From: Tricholoma matsutake
Lineage: Eukaryota; Basidiomycota; Agaricomycetes; Agaricales; Tricholomataceae
DNA: 64,000 nt
Assembly: GCA_026075535.2 (NCBI GenBank)
Contig: AP026541.1
Span: forward strand, 12,462,001-12,526,000
Direction of reading: 5' to 3'
Position 1 is the first letter of the stretch, and each line of letters starts with the position of its first letter. A model generated the notes under the pieces. It was not told the DNA's origin and searched no databases. It saw nothing but the letters and a program-made list of their open reading frames with translations. A program made the translations under genes and the position numbers. Of this stretch, positions 1-9,752 are shown piece after piece.

Positions 1-824
1 ACAGAAAGCCAGTGAGACACAATGGATAGCATTGATGTCGATGACAACAAAATCGTTCTTGGTGGCTAGTGCAGGATTCATACAGCAGGTCCCTAGTACA
101 TGTCCAATTTGAATTTGGAGGCCAAGTGTTTTCAGAGTTGTCACCTTGAAAAAATACCCATTCCATTGCTATCATAATGCCATGAGCCCAGAACCACTCA
201 ATGCTCAAGCAAAACATACCTGGACTCGATGGAGTGGAGATGGAAGATGATTTTTGATGGTGCAGGTATGACAAAACATCCTATCATCAAAGCAGTTGAT
301 ACATCAGATCGATGCTTCATGTTTGAAGCATATGGGGCAAAGGTCATATCCTTCATGTTGGAGAAGCTCTTGAACAAATGTATTGATTTCAGGGATCCAC
401 GCAAGAAGGGGGTTATCCTATTATGAGTTAACCCTTGCGAAGAAAAGAGTATAGAACACATTACCCCCAAAAATGTTTGTTTATGTTTAATTTGCTCGTC
501 CCGCACAGTGCTAACATAGCCGGGCTCCAACATCCTCTCAGCATAGTCCATATCCTCTTCATCGTCACTATGAATGACAATATTGTTGCCTGGGGTTATC
601 GATTCGTCCTCTCTCCACAGAATAGGTTCATGAGCCATGCGAGTAGGTTGCTTCTTAGGTGATGCTGGCATTTCATAGTAGGTGTTATTCATAGAGAGGC
701 CACGGGAAGAAGAGAGGATGTGGGTATGATTTTGTATTATGTGAGCAGGTGGAGGCAAGGGGCATTCATATTCATCATCACTATCAATGTACTCGGTAAT
801 CTGGCGGTGATGCTTTGGAGCCAT
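1..824 (-). pseudogene. KDZ transposase, CxC2-type N-terminal part (partial, runs off left edge)
   Basis: The gene reads right to left from an ATG at 824 and leaves the window at position 1. It opens with a basic start (MAPKHHRQ) and acidic SDDE stretches. After a frame break it shows a cysteine cluster (CPIC, CINCFDD, FCHTCTIKNH, PSPLHRVQ) and, across a 51 bp GT-AG intron at 169-219, a block containing LGLQIQIGH and NDFVVID. This order matches the CxC2 zinc cluster known in front of Kyakuja-Dileera-Zisupton (KDZ) transposases; the catalytic domain would lie beyond the left edge. Damage is visible: a TGA at 304-306 sits where family members have arginine before the CxxCF motif, and the reading frame shifts near 440-460. 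KDZ transposases move DNA by cut and paste in the nucleus. This copy is probably dead. It differs from the CxC5/CxC6 copies at 14 and 30-38 kb. Confidence 0.72.
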
Positions 825-936
825 AAGTTAGATGAGTGTTAATTGAGAGGACCAGATGTCTTACAGGTTTCTTATAGACTGTTGAATGCGCCTTGATCTT
901 GATTTTGATCCTATACACTGAGATGTTGAAGAGGAT

Positions 937-1048
937 GGCCTAGACAACATGACAAATCCATGTGGGCAAAAGTGGAATCAGGCCAGACACAATGCGAGGC
1001 CTAGACACAACGGATCCATGGGCAAAGTGGAATTAGGCTAGATGCTAT
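937..1048. repeat. Two diverged ~60 bp direct repeats upstream of the CxC2 KDZ gene
   Basis: Both copies begin GGCCTAGACA and contain ATCCATG, a GGGCAAA(A)GTGGAAT core and AGGC. They lie about 110 bp upstream of the KDZ start codon, where subterminal transposase-binding repeats of the element would be expected. That role is inference. Confidence 0.45.
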
Positions 1049-1389
1049 GGATTCTTGTATGAAAGGCGAGATGGTGGGATTCTTTAATGTTGCAGTGTAA
1101 TTGTTACCTGGGTCAACAGTGTCACCTGACCACACATCAATTCCATCCATCAATTCAACATACTCAATTTTTTGTTACACAGACATGGCAGCCCATCATT
1201 CCGACTCTACATTCAGGGTACAAGGACAAAAATGCAATAGATGTGGAACACCGCATCTCGTTCCAGCATCCCGGCCTTCTACGTATGCAATCAGACTCTC
1301 GCTTTCTCGTGAGTATTCTTCCTGGGAGTAATCTTCATTGCCTAGCTGCAGATGCAGGGGTTGGCCCCATGGCTAAGTATGTCTGAATG

Positions 1390-1817
1390 TTAGTAGATGG
1401 TGTGGGAATATTCAGCGAGCTGTGACCTACCCACCATTGACACACACCCCATTTTTTCCACCATGACCTCATCCTCCCATTTTGAGGATTTGGGTACTTG
1501 AAGAGTGCTCCATCGAGATAAGTTTGTAAGCCATTTTCTTATGTCCTAGACTGTATAGTGTGTAAATGAAGAGTTTGACATGAAATGATAAAACTTACTA
1601 CTTTGATGTGTTGTGTCACCCAATCATAGTACTCAGGATCACTGTGAAAAAAAGGGTCACAGACCTCATCAATAGGATAGCAATCAAGCCAAACAACAAT
1701 AAGGTTGTCGAAAAACAGATTGAGCTTGTCCTCTTTTAAGGCCTGAGTATAAAATGGTGTGAGACTTTTCAGAAAGGCAGTTTTGCCCAGTTCAGTGATA
1801 CCAATGATCCATGGCAT
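1390..1817 (-). pseudogene. Fragment of a multicopy basidiomycete protein (paralogue of the 4970-5973 gene), unknown function
   Basis: The first exon (1817 down to 1599) encodes FLKSLTPFYTQALKEDKL, then a LNLFFDNLIVVWLD segment ending in CYP. This is the layout seen in the better preserved copy at 4970-5973 (FLxSxLxxFxxxQKxKKLxxFW...W...WP). A GTAAGT donor at 1598 and an acceptor at 1546 define a 53 bp intron; the next exon begins DIRKWLTNLSRWST, matching the conserved LKDWFNNN position of the paralogue. A TAA stops the frame at 1390 and I cannot place later exons. I associate the family with repeat-rich regions of Agaricomycetes and know no biochemical role. It is not a recognised transposase. 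The assignment rests on exon order and a few aligned residues. Confidence 0.5.
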
Positions 1818-1829
1818 CTGAGATACATC

Positions 1830-2360
1830 TGATTGATCACAGAGATATTATAATAGCCAAACATTATTACTTACCAGTGAGGGCCTCTTCCCCTACTCGT
1901 CATTCATCGTCATTGTTGTCCCCTGTTTGTCCCCCATTCATTGTCATCCTGTTGTTGTCGTTCCCAGTTCATCATCACTCCATTATCCACCCCACAAGCA
2001 GAGGCTCGTGGCAGTAGACAGCACTGTTGTAGTCATAAATATAAATATAGTACCTAAAAACAAACAAAAATGGTAGTTAGATATGTAAAAGACAAAATGA
2101 TAAACTTACCTGGGCCCAAACAATGTCTTTCATCATTTGGACCCTGTTCTGCCAAGAAAGTCGTGAGTGCATTGCGGGGTTGTGGCAATGCAGTACAAAT
2201 AAGTATAAACATATAAACAAAACATGTAAATGCATCAAAAACGCATAAACAAAAGTGTGTGACCATGCAAATACATACAAATAGTCTGTAATATTTAAAT
2301 GGCTCACATTTCCATGCTTTCCCTCGGGTGTGCCCCACTTTTTATGTATATACAAGTTCA
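1830..2360 (-). repeat. Cargo-type repeat block with intron-like unit and GGGCCCAAAC motif
   Basis: On the minus strand the block reads GTTTGGGCCCAGGTAAGT (near 2103-2120), a T-rich stretch with CTAAC, then TTTTTAG near 2053, followed by a GAGCCTCTGCTTGTGG-like motif near 2000. The same order recurs at 7.0, 23.2, 39.5, 41.4 and 51.6 kb. The long overlapping reading frames here are low-complexity and do not look like genes. Confidence 0.5.
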
Positions 2361-2389
2361 ATAGATATATTTACAACTACATACACTTA

Positions 2390-2590
2390 GGACTAAGGGT
2401 TTGGTTCGAGACCAGTTCTAACTGGTCTTGAACGGTTTTGCTGTTTGTCTCGAGATCAGCAAACTGCAGACTGAACCGGTACTGTAACTGACAGGACTGT
2501 GACAACAGGTCCAGTTACATTGGTTACGGTTTGGTTCAGTCTCGGTTATTTTTCGGTCTGCATGACCAGACCTTCAAGCAGTAGGTGAGG
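2390..2590. repeat. Terminal arm rich in ACCGGT / GACTGGTC motifs, inverted relative of 63620-63845
   Basis: The stretch is packed with GACCAGT, ACCGGT and GTAACTGACA motifs. The reverse complement of 63620-63845 shares a GTAACTGACA core followed by GACTG and AGGTCCAG, and the outer edges are similar (TTGAAGGTC versus TTTGAGGTCCAG). It therefore looks like one arm of a DNA element whose interior would be the 1830-2360 block. Confidence 0.42.
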
Positions 2591-2599
2591 CTAATTTTG

Positions 2600-3300
2600 G
2601 TGGAAATAGCTAAGTCGATGAGAGCTGGTTGAAGGAGGGTGAAAATTCAGGAGTTGAACAGCTGACATTACTCAATCAGCCTTGGCCAGCAGGTTGACGT
2701 TTTTGGGTCAGTGAAATCCCTGCTCTGAACATCCGAGTATTGTCAAGACACAAGTACATTCCAAATACTGGGCCAGCTACAGCTTCAATATTCAAATAAA
2801 ATTCACATTTGAGAATGTTTGAATACTGTTAAGATATTCTATCAATGATGTGACAAGATATTCATATTTCCTGAGTAAAAGTAAGATGAAGGCCATTAAA
2901 AGGCCATAGAGTCATTCTCAACTCCTAGTATGTCACAGTATTTACTCACATACCTCGATGGGATGCCATCGTCTGCACCACACTCCCGAGCAACAATGTG
3001 TGGCTAATAAAGCTAAAAGCAGCAGATACTATCAAAGGTATGGTCCGCCCATCTAATGAGCTGGAAACTTAAATTGTGTCCCAGAAACAAATCTAAAATT
3101 CAGCTTAGACGGCGATCAAATTACCATCAGAATGGTTCGCATAGGTAAGTTTATTCAAGTCTAGAACATGTTCATTTTACCTATTCGTGCGAATGATAGC
3201 ACATCCATGTCTGCCCAAGCTTCTGGGAGCGATAAGCTTTTGCCAGAGGACTCAGAGTCCCAGTATGTGTTCAACTCAGAATCTCCTCATATCTAAGAGA
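2600..3300. other. Unassigned AT-rich stretch
   Basis: I see no coding potential, terminal repeats or tandem structure that I can support here. It lies between the arm at 2590 and the frame at 3305. Confidence 0.4.
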
Positions 3301-3304
3301 CTAT

Positions 3305-3669
3305 TTGGATAGACTTCTTGCTTATTGGCTCGAAAAGGTTGCACAGGTTTCCTGCAAGTTCAACAAACTTGTTGATACCCACCCTACAAAATTTATGGAT
3401 GCACTCTTGTCCATGTACTGCATTTCTGTGAGTGACAAGGAATTATGTGCTGCAATGCTCACATTATCAAGATTACACGACTCTATTCAACAGTACGAAA
3501 ACAAGATCTTACAGCTGGCAGGGGGAGTGAAGCGCACCAGTTGTACACCAAAGTGCATGAGGTTACAAGTTGGATCGAGGAGGTGTTGTGCTTGGCAACA
3601 GTTGACCCTGAAGGCTTGCTCACATTGCATGCCATGAAGCAGCTGATGTTTCAAGTACTCTACAAGTAG
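3305..3669 (+). pseudogene. Unrecognised small helical protein remnant
   Basis: Two overlapping frames appear to be one product broken by a one-base shift near 3520-3530. The first carries LDRLLAYWLEKVAQVSCKFN and HPTKFMDALLSMYCI, then LCAAMLTLSRLHDSIQQYEN. The second continues with HQLYTKVHEVTSWIEEVLCL and ends in MFQVLYK at a TAG. The composition is helix-rich with regular hydrophobic spacing, so a coiled or helical-bundle fold is plausible. I do not recognise the family. Upstream sequence (ESPHI then a stop) gives no convincing start codon, so the fragment is probably the 3' part of a longer gene. It has no shared promoter or operon context. Confidence 0.4.
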
Positions 3670-3854
3670 TCAGTCGACACTGCGAGCCTTCAGTCCGTTT
3701 GAATTCAACACACGCTTCAGCCTGTTAAGATTCACATGTTACAGACCAGAAGTCAAGACATATCAATTGCATGATAGTAGTACATACAGATCTGGCTAGC
3801 AAGAAAGCACTGGCAGATATTAAAAATACAAGCATTACACAACTGCACCCCCCC

Positions 3855-4377
3855 TCAGTCCTTAGACAACATTTTGACAGTGTCGAGGCCTAGTGCCCCT
3901 TGGAAAGTGGCAAGGGCGGCTTCAAGGCTTGGGTATTTCTTGCGGACCGAACATTTTACGCCCATCACAAATGAGTCCGCAAGCGCCTGGAAGCAATCAG
4001 TTCATAAACCGTTCATTATACAAAACACAACTCATGGGATCCTGAAAGATGCCAATGCTAGTCCCTGCCATCACCATGTAGTACGTCTTCTTGGCAATAT
4101 GCACTAGATTGGGCTCAGAACAGGCCCCACACGCAAACGACATGAGACCTTCTGGATCGCTGGTGGCGATTGCAGATACATGGCCACCGCTACTGGGGGC
4201 ATTGGGAGCTATGATGTGGGGCTAAGGGCATGTAATGAAGGACAGTAAAAAAGAGAACTTACCACCAGGGACAAAATTAAACCCCATTTCACACAACCTT
4301 GCAAGGAGGCTTGATGCCTCAGGGGAGTGGGTGTTGCCATCACCAGACTTGGCAGGGGTTTGAGCGGGATTAACCAT
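3855..4377 (-). CDS. Small protein with a viroplasmin / RNase H1 N-terminal-like domain (possibly decayed)
   Basis: Read right to left, an ATG at 4377 opens MVNPAQTPAKSGDGNTHSPE, then LARLCEMGFNFVPG. An intron with a clear GTAAGT donor (4262 to about 4222) follows, then a low-complexity exon and KTYYMVMAGTSIGIFQD. After a second small intron ending at 3987 comes VKCSVRKKYPSLEAALATFQ, with a TGA at 3855. The pattern YYxVxxGxxxGIFxD ... KKYPSLEAALxxF matches the viroplasmin-like fold found at the N terminus of RNase H1 and in many stand-alone Agaricomycete proteins, where it may bind RNA/DNA hybrids. The best donor sites do not keep frame at both junctions, so either other donors are used or small indels have occurred. 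There is no RNase H catalytic domain. Confidence 0.5.
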
Positions 4378-4494
4378 AATGCAAATTGTAGCTGATTGAT
4401 CGAGGGGACTGATCGAGGATGGGGGTTTGGGTTACCAGAAGATGTGGCTTGCAGACTACACTATATACTGAAGAACTATACAGGTGGTTACCAC

Positions 4495-4819
4495 TAGGGA
4501 ACTGCACGGGTTATACCCATGGGTTTCCCACGCTTTTATTTCCTAATTTATTCAATGAGTTTTGCATAAAAAATCATGAAAAAAAGATTTTCTGAAAGCT
4601 TTTGGTTGGCTCTTTGTGATGTAACACATAAAACAATATTTGGGTGACATCTGTCATGTGACAAGGTCGAAAATAAATTATTTTGTCCCTTGTATCACAA
4701 GCATCCATTGAATAGCTATCAGAAAATCATTTTTTCATAAGTTTTCATGCAAAACACATTGAATAAATTAGGAAATAAAAGCGTGGGAAACCCGCGGGTA
4801 AAACCCGTGCAGTTCCCTA
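4495..4819. mobile_element. 325 bp foldback MITE, hAT-like, with 8 bp target duplication
   Basis: The left end reads TAGGGAACTGCACGGGTTAT and the right end is its inverted form (CCCGTGCAGTTCCCTA). The arms stay complementary inward through a CCCACGCTTTTATTTCC stretch and AATTTATTCAATG. The flanks are identical 8-mers, GTTACCAC at 4487-4494 and 4820-4827. TAGGG ends plus an 8 bp duplication are typical of hAT elements. There is no coding capacity. The termini resemble those of the elements at 19169-19579 and 40611-41849. Confidence 0.88.
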
Positions 4820-4969
4820 GTTACCACGCCCCACATGCCAAAATTTTGAGCATCCAAACTTTGAAACTTACCACATGACCTCTCCCTGCTATTGGCGAAG
4901 ATTCAGGGTATGTATGATCTAGGCTTAAAATGATCATTTTAATATCTAATAGTTATGTCACAACAGTCA

Positions 4970-5973
4970 ATGGCGCCCAGTTTTTGGGCAACCGAGGAAC
5001 AATTAACATTTCTGCATAGCTACCTTCATGAATTTTTGGAAAAGCAAAAAGAGAAGAAATTAACACTCTTCTGGCCTGCTCTGCACCATGACTGGTAGAT
5101 CTCTCAGTGGCCAGTCAGCAATCCAAATATCCCACTTCCTGTCAAGCAGGAACAATTAGATGCTTATCAGAAGACAGAAGGGGAAATCATTGCGCGGCAG
5201 AAAAAAGTAAGATAACGTCACCTAAGCTTAAACATTATCAGCACCTTAAAGACTGGTTCAATAATAATAACATCAAGAAGAAGCTGCGTAATACACAGTC
5301 ATCAAGCAAACCATTCCAGATTCAAATGAAACAACATCGTTGCCCCCAATACCTAGAAATATACTCTTGGCAATATTATGATAACCGTGTACGCCACAAG
5401 GTCCAGGCCAAAATCAAGGATAAAGGGTTTACTTGGAAGGAAATTCTTACAACGATCAAATGGCTCACTGTGGCCGCATTTGAAGATGAACCCATGGAGT
5501 TTAAGGAGAAGATATATGCAGAAGCAGAGGCCCTTAAGACAGTAAAGAAACCAGATGAGATTGAATTGGAAGAAGACCATACACCTCAAAGTTACACCGA
5601 GTATGTACAATAAATGTTATATGCTTATTAAATACAACTAATAATGTAAATGATTACAGGGCCATCGCAAACCTGCCGGGGGTGCTAGACCAGTTCTTCA
5701 ACAAGCTAACCGGGTGGATATTCACAGTTCTGGCAGGGGGCCCAGAACCGGTTAATGGAGGCAAGATCAGAACCCTTGGGTATGTCTGAGCTACTGATCT
5801 GAGTCATGTGTATGAGCTTACGTGTCTTTTCTAGGTATGACTGCGGCAAAAACAATGCTGGGCTTTCCTTTGGAACAGCCCATCCGTCCTTTCAAACCAG
5901 CTTCCTGAAACCATTTGCCACATTTGTGAAGCAAGTCTTCCATGAGTTCTTCCTCAATTTCCATGGAATTTGA
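4970..5973 (+). pseudogene. Multicopy basidiomycete protein of unknown function, four exons, one nonsense codon
   Basis: An ATG at 4970 opens MAPSFWATEEQLTFLHSYLH, then KQKEKKLTLFWPALHHDW, where a TAG at 5096-5098 interrupts, then SQWPVSNPNIPLP. Introns with GT-AG ends lie at 5207-5241, 5601-5659 and 5780-5834. They join HLKDWFNNNNIKKKLRNTQ, an IYSWQYYDNRVRHKVQAKIK block, KEILTTIKWLTVAAFEDEP, then LPGVLDQFFNKLTGWIFTVL, AGGPEPVNGGKIRTLG and SFGTAHPSFQTSFLKPF; a TGA at 5971 ends it. The exon chain stays in frame, so only the TAG disables it. I associate this architecture with large Agaricomycete families near transposons but know no activity. A shorter paralogue lies at 1390-1817 on the other strand. 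Confidence 0.65.
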
Positions 5974-6317
5974 GCTCAATGTGTAATACCAGCATCCAAT
6001 ATCTGTGCAAGCTGTGCTATCATCCTCAAATCTAGTGTGTCAGATGACTTACCAATGACTGTGGCTGACATGGCTGCACTCTTGAGCACCGTTGACAAAG
6101 ACTCAGACCCCTCCCATTTCATACCAGCACCTCCAGCCGCTAACGACACATCCTCATCTTCCATAACAGTAGCGGTTGACGCACCCAGCATCTCTGGTGC
6201 TAACATGCTGTTCTCGCCAGAAGATTTCATACTTCATCTGCTCCTTCACAGGATCTGCATGCAGATGACTTAATCAATCCCCTCTTGCAGAGCGTGTTTA
6301 ATCCTGCTGATGAGTAC
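5974..6317 (+). other. Short possible coding remnant before element E1
   Basis: A 78-codon frame at 6037-6273 (PMTVADMAALLSTVDKD, then Ser/Pro-rich) has composition like the low-complexity tails of neighbouring families. An AG acceptor near 6290 leads into SVFNPADEY, which stops at the edge of E1. I cannot assign it; it may be a 5' portion of the gene resumed after E1 at 8607. Confidence 0.25.
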
Positions 6318-6582
6318 TTTACACTCCCCTACCTATTCTGGTTGGATTCTGGTTCATCTGGCCGGAATTTCCGGAATTTCTGGAATCCGGTGGAATTTTT
6401 TTTGTATGTAGTTTTCCCTATGCAGTACAATTCCGGTTGGAATAAGGATCCAATTTTCAGCCGGAATCCCTGGAATCTGACCGGACTCATCACAACCGGA
6501 ATAAAAGGAATAACCGGACTAACCGGAATAACCGGAATAACCGGAATGCACATGCTTTCCCAAATAAAAGTTTGACACACAT

Positions 6583-6655
6583 CAATAATCAAACTCTTGA
6601 CCTTGGGTCTGCATACATAACAGCATGCTTAACCACTGAGCTACCAAGCAATTAT
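6583..6655 (-). other. tRNA-like A/B-box segment in the left arm of E1
   Basis: On the minus strand it reads TTGGTAGCTCAGTGGTTAAG (A-box-like) and about 40 bp later GGTCAAGAGTTTGATTATTG (weak B-box-like). It does not fold into a clean cloverleaf with a good acceptor stem, so I treat it as a tRNA-derived promoter relic and not as a tRNA gene. Confidence 0.5.
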
Positions 6656-6919
6656 TCTTTGGTATACATTTAATACTTTTATTACCCAACCAAGGTACGT
6701 AGTTAATCACAGCCATTAATGGAATAATTGATAAGTATGCATACACATGACATGTGACATGTGACTGCCAGCTCACAACCACTACCACCACTGTCGCCAA
6801 TGCCACCTCCTCCTCCTCTCCACTCTACCACCACCACTGCGTGCACACCCACCACCACCATTCCCATGCCCAATGCCACCATCACCACCACCTTCAAACG
6901 AGCTGACTGGACGGAATGT

Positions 6920-7320
6920 GGGCCCAAACGATGCAGATCGCATTGTTTGGGCCCTATGTAAGTTTTTTTCAGTTGGTTTTTGTTTTAATAAACTAACTAA
7001 CTCATTTTTTTAGTTTTCTGGGTTATAATCTACTAGTAACGATGCCACCACCCACAAACGAGCCAACACGGGCCCAAACGACGCAGATCGCGTCGTTTGG
7101 GCCCTACGTAAGTTTTTTCGTTTGGTTTTTGTTTTAATAAACTAACTAACTCATTTTTTTAATTTTCTAGGTTATAATCTACTAGTAACGATGCCACCAC
7201 CCGCAAACGAGCCAACACGGGCCCAAACGACACAGATCGCGTCGTTTGGGCCCTATGTGAGTTTTTTCATTTGCTTTTTGTTTTTATAAACTAACTAATT
7301 GTAATTTATTGCTTTTTAGG
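6920..7320 (+). repeat. Three tandem 150 bp units: GGGCCCAAAC hairpin plus intron-like sequence
   Basis: The units start at 6920, 7070 and 7219. Each has an inverted pair, GGGCCCAAACGACG and CGTCGTTTGGGCCC (one or two bases vary), 7 bp apart. Next come GTAAGT (first at 6958), a T-rich stretch with AACTAACTAAC, and TTTTTTTAG (first at 7013). That is a complete set of intron signals of about 56 bp. Whether anything is transcribed or spliced is unknown. Confidence 0.75.
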
Positions 7321-7529
7321 TTGTATACTACTGGGGACGACCTGCCACAACAAAAAATGCGCAACCCATGCCCATGCCCACCCAATCCCCTCCTCCCCAA
7401 TCTAATGGGATGTGAGGCTGTCGACATGGGCTAGGAGGGTGCAGAGGGATGCCAGGAGACCCCGGAAGGGGGGTACCTGCCTAGTAAGCACCCACCAACT
7501 TCTGTACCCATGCCATGTTGCACTGATGC

Positions 7530-7572
7530 GCCCAAACCCCCCCCCCCCCCCCCCCCCCAAAAAAAAGAAAAA
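7530..7572. repeat. Poly-C / poly-A tract
   Basis: About twenty consecutive C residues are followed by an A-rich run within E1. Such a tract is prone to length errors in sequencing and assembly. Confidence 0.7.
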
Positions 7573-7629
7573 AACAGAAATTCAGACAGGGGACAACAGC
7601 GACAAATGACAACAAGCCACCCACCCCCA

Positions 7630-8240
7630 GCCTCATGAGCAACTGCTCGTGGGGTGGAACGTGGGTGGAACGGCGCCCAGGCACAGGGACAGGAGATGAC
7701 AACGACACACCACCTGCCCCCAGCCTCACGAGCAACTGCTCATGGGGTGGATCGTGGGTGGAACGGCACCCAGGTGCAGGGATAGGAGACGACAACACAC
7801 CACCTGCCCCCAGCCTCACGAGCAACTGCTCGTGGAGTGGATCGTGGGTGGAACGACAACAATGACAAGCCACCTACCCCCAGCCTCATGAGCAACTGCT
7901 CGTGGGGTGGATTGTGGGTGGAAGGACAGACAACAGCGGGGTTGCGTCCCCTCCCCCTCCCCTGCACTTCGTGTGGGGAGGGATTTTTTTTGTATTTTTA
8001 ATTATTTATTAGTATTGTGCCCCCCCTCCCCCATTTTGCATGGGGGAGGGATTTTTCTCTTCATGTTTTTACCTCCCCCCTCGTGTTCGGCACAAGGGGT
8101 TAGCTTTTTATGTATATAAATAAAACTCCCTCTTGCATCTTGTGAGAGGGAGGATTTTTTTGTTTATGTATATAATCACAATCATGCCCACTCCCTCGCA
8201 TTCAATGTGAGGGATGTGGTTAATTAAAAAAATTTGATCT
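7630..8240 (+). repeat. E1 cargo: GAGCAACTGCTCGTGG motif repeats, then GGGGGAGG hairpins
   Basis: Four units of about 85 bp carry CAGCCTCATGAGCAACTGCT then CGTGGGGTGGA (7630-7920). They are followed by several short hairpins of the type CCTCCCCCATTTTGCATGGG, each trailed by a T-rich run (7950-8225). The related frames on both strands are low-complexity and do not look like genes. Confidence 0.65.
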
Positions 8241-8300
8241 TAACTACTTCGAAAAAAATTAGAGTGTCATGAATAAACATTATATTACTATCTAATAATT

Positions 8301-8385
8301 CTCCTGTGGCTCAACTGGTTAAGCACACATGTTTGGTTTGTCATGTGATCACTCTAATCAAGATGTCTTGAGTTCAATCCTTACT
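8301..8385 (+). other. tRNA-like A/B-box segment in the right arm of E1
   Basis: GTGGCTCAACTGGTTAAGC fits an A box and GAGTTCAATCC at 8370-8380 fits a B box, 45 bp apart. An ATATATTTTGTAGGCACTT tail follows, closely similar to the tail of the E2 copy (ATATTTTGTAGGGACTT on the minus strand). Confidence 0.55.
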
Positions 8386-8606
8386 CTGCACAAATATATT
8401 TTGTAGGCACTTTGACAACTTAAGACTTGAAATTTGACTATCCATTAGGCTATATACTCTAAGTTGAGGATCTGGAGTAACCAGAATCTGGTTGGAATAA
8501 CTGGAATAACTGGACTCTGACCGGAATAACTGGACTCCGACTGGAATAATTGGACTCCAACCAGAATAACTGGACTCCAACTGGAATAGGTGGGGGAGGG
8601 TAAATT

Positions 8607-9752
8607 ACAGCTGCTGATGGGGCCTCGTCTGTGCACACCCACGTAGGAATTCACCCCTCTGTCACCGAAACCCTGCCTCTGCCAACCAAAGTGCCCACCT
8701 TGCCATATCCACACACCCGCGAAGATGCGGATGAACCCCAGAATGTGCACACACCCCCCTCTCTGAACCCTTCCTCCACCGTAGCTGCCATCCGAGGTAG
8801 TCCACCGATTGTTAATCCTGCCCCAACCTTGGTGTTTGCTCAGCCCACACCCCCCTATCTGAACCCTTCCTCCCCCATAGCTGCCATCCAAGGTAGTCCA
8901 CCGATTAATAATCCTGCCCCATCCTTGGCATTTGCTCAGCCCCCTTCATTCAACCCGAGTTCCTCCCCTGTAGCTGCCATCCGAGGTAGTCCACCAATTA
9001 ATAATCCTGCCCCATCCTTGGTGTTTGCTCAGCCCCATTCATCCAACCCGAGGAAATGATCTAAGAAGCCAACCGCACCTCCAACAGAGGCTACCGCCAG
9101 CGAAAGTGGAAGGGGTCAGTGTTTGCACAAGGCTCCTGCAACCAAGGAGATTGTTCCTCTCATGGACATATCATGCAAGGCCCTGGAATGGTTGCAAGTG
9201 GCATATGAGTTTGTGACAGATATGGCTTAGGATCGTTGTGTGACCGCTTGGTTCACATTTGAAGGGACTGCCTCAGCGGACGAGATTGCATCAGTAAGTA
9301 CCATTGCCATGAATTCTATTTTATTATTGATGTTATTTCAATCTTCCCAGTCCAGCCTTCCTGGATCTAAGCATCGACTTGAAACCCTTTCTCATTGGCT
9401 GCTCACCAGGCAGTATTCTCATCCCCTGAAAATATCTGACCCAACCATGTTTGGACTGGAGTGGTTGACATGGTGGAATGCTTTACAACCGGCATGGAGG
9501 AAAGCACACACCTGTGGTACCCTACCTGTTCCACTCGATCCCAAATGCCCATCAACCCGCACCATCCACTCATTGTACAAACAGGGTCCCAATGGCCTAG
9601 TCACAGTCTTACTTGGCCTGAAGTTCTGGCGTTTAGCTGGTGGCAATGGTGATTTATGGACACAGGCAGTCAATGATGTGGCATCATGTTTTGAAGATGC
9701 AGCTACAGTTTCAATGCCAGCGAAGTGCTTGGCCTCTAGCGATACTAGGTGA
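8607..9752 (+). pseudogene. Decayed multicopy protein with proline-rich repeats and a WW-rich C-terminal region, unknown function
   Basis: The frame is already open at the edge of E1. It begins with four imperfect repeats (NPSSxVAAIRGSPPIxNPAP then SLVFAQP; first at about 8760). A KKPTAPPTEA linker, DISCKALEWLQVAYEFVTDM and TAWFTFEGTASADEIAS follow. A 57 bp intron (GTAAGT at 9294, AG at 9350) keeps frame into RLETLSHWLLTRQYSHPLK, FGLEWLTWWNALQPAWRK and NGLVTVLLGLKFWRLAGG. The last part matches an Agaricomycete family that I know only as uncharacterised. Two in-frame stops break it: TGA at 9057-9059 (CGA expected in a basic stretch) and TAG at 9228-9230. With no frameshifts, decay is by point transition. 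The 5' end may have been cut off by E1. Confidence 0.6.

Larger units (their letters stand above)
6318..8604. mobile_element. E1: 2.29 kb inverted-arm element with tRNA-like sequences in both arms
   Basis: The left end is TTTACACTCCCCTACCTATT and the right end is AATAGGTGGGGGAGGGTAAA. Each arm is about 300-340 bp, filled with CCGGAATAAC / TGGACTCC short repeats, and has a tRNA-like A-box/B-box segment at its inner end pointing outward. TTA occurs at 6319-6321 and 8605-8607 and could be the target duplication, as in PIF/Harbinger-like elements. The interior (6660-8300) holds GGGCCCAAAC units, GAGCAACTGCTCGTGG motifs and G-rich hairpins. No transposase frame is present. E2 at 53.6-55.8 kb has the same ends and layout. 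Confidence 0.68.

Noticed and set aside
6920..7320. CRISPR-like array
   Set aside because: The units are 150 bp tandem copies without unique spacers, in a eukaryotic context.
8301..8385. Possible functional tRNA gene
   Set aside because: A and B boxes are present but there is no base-paired acceptor stem or clear anticodon arm, and related copies sit in transposon arms.
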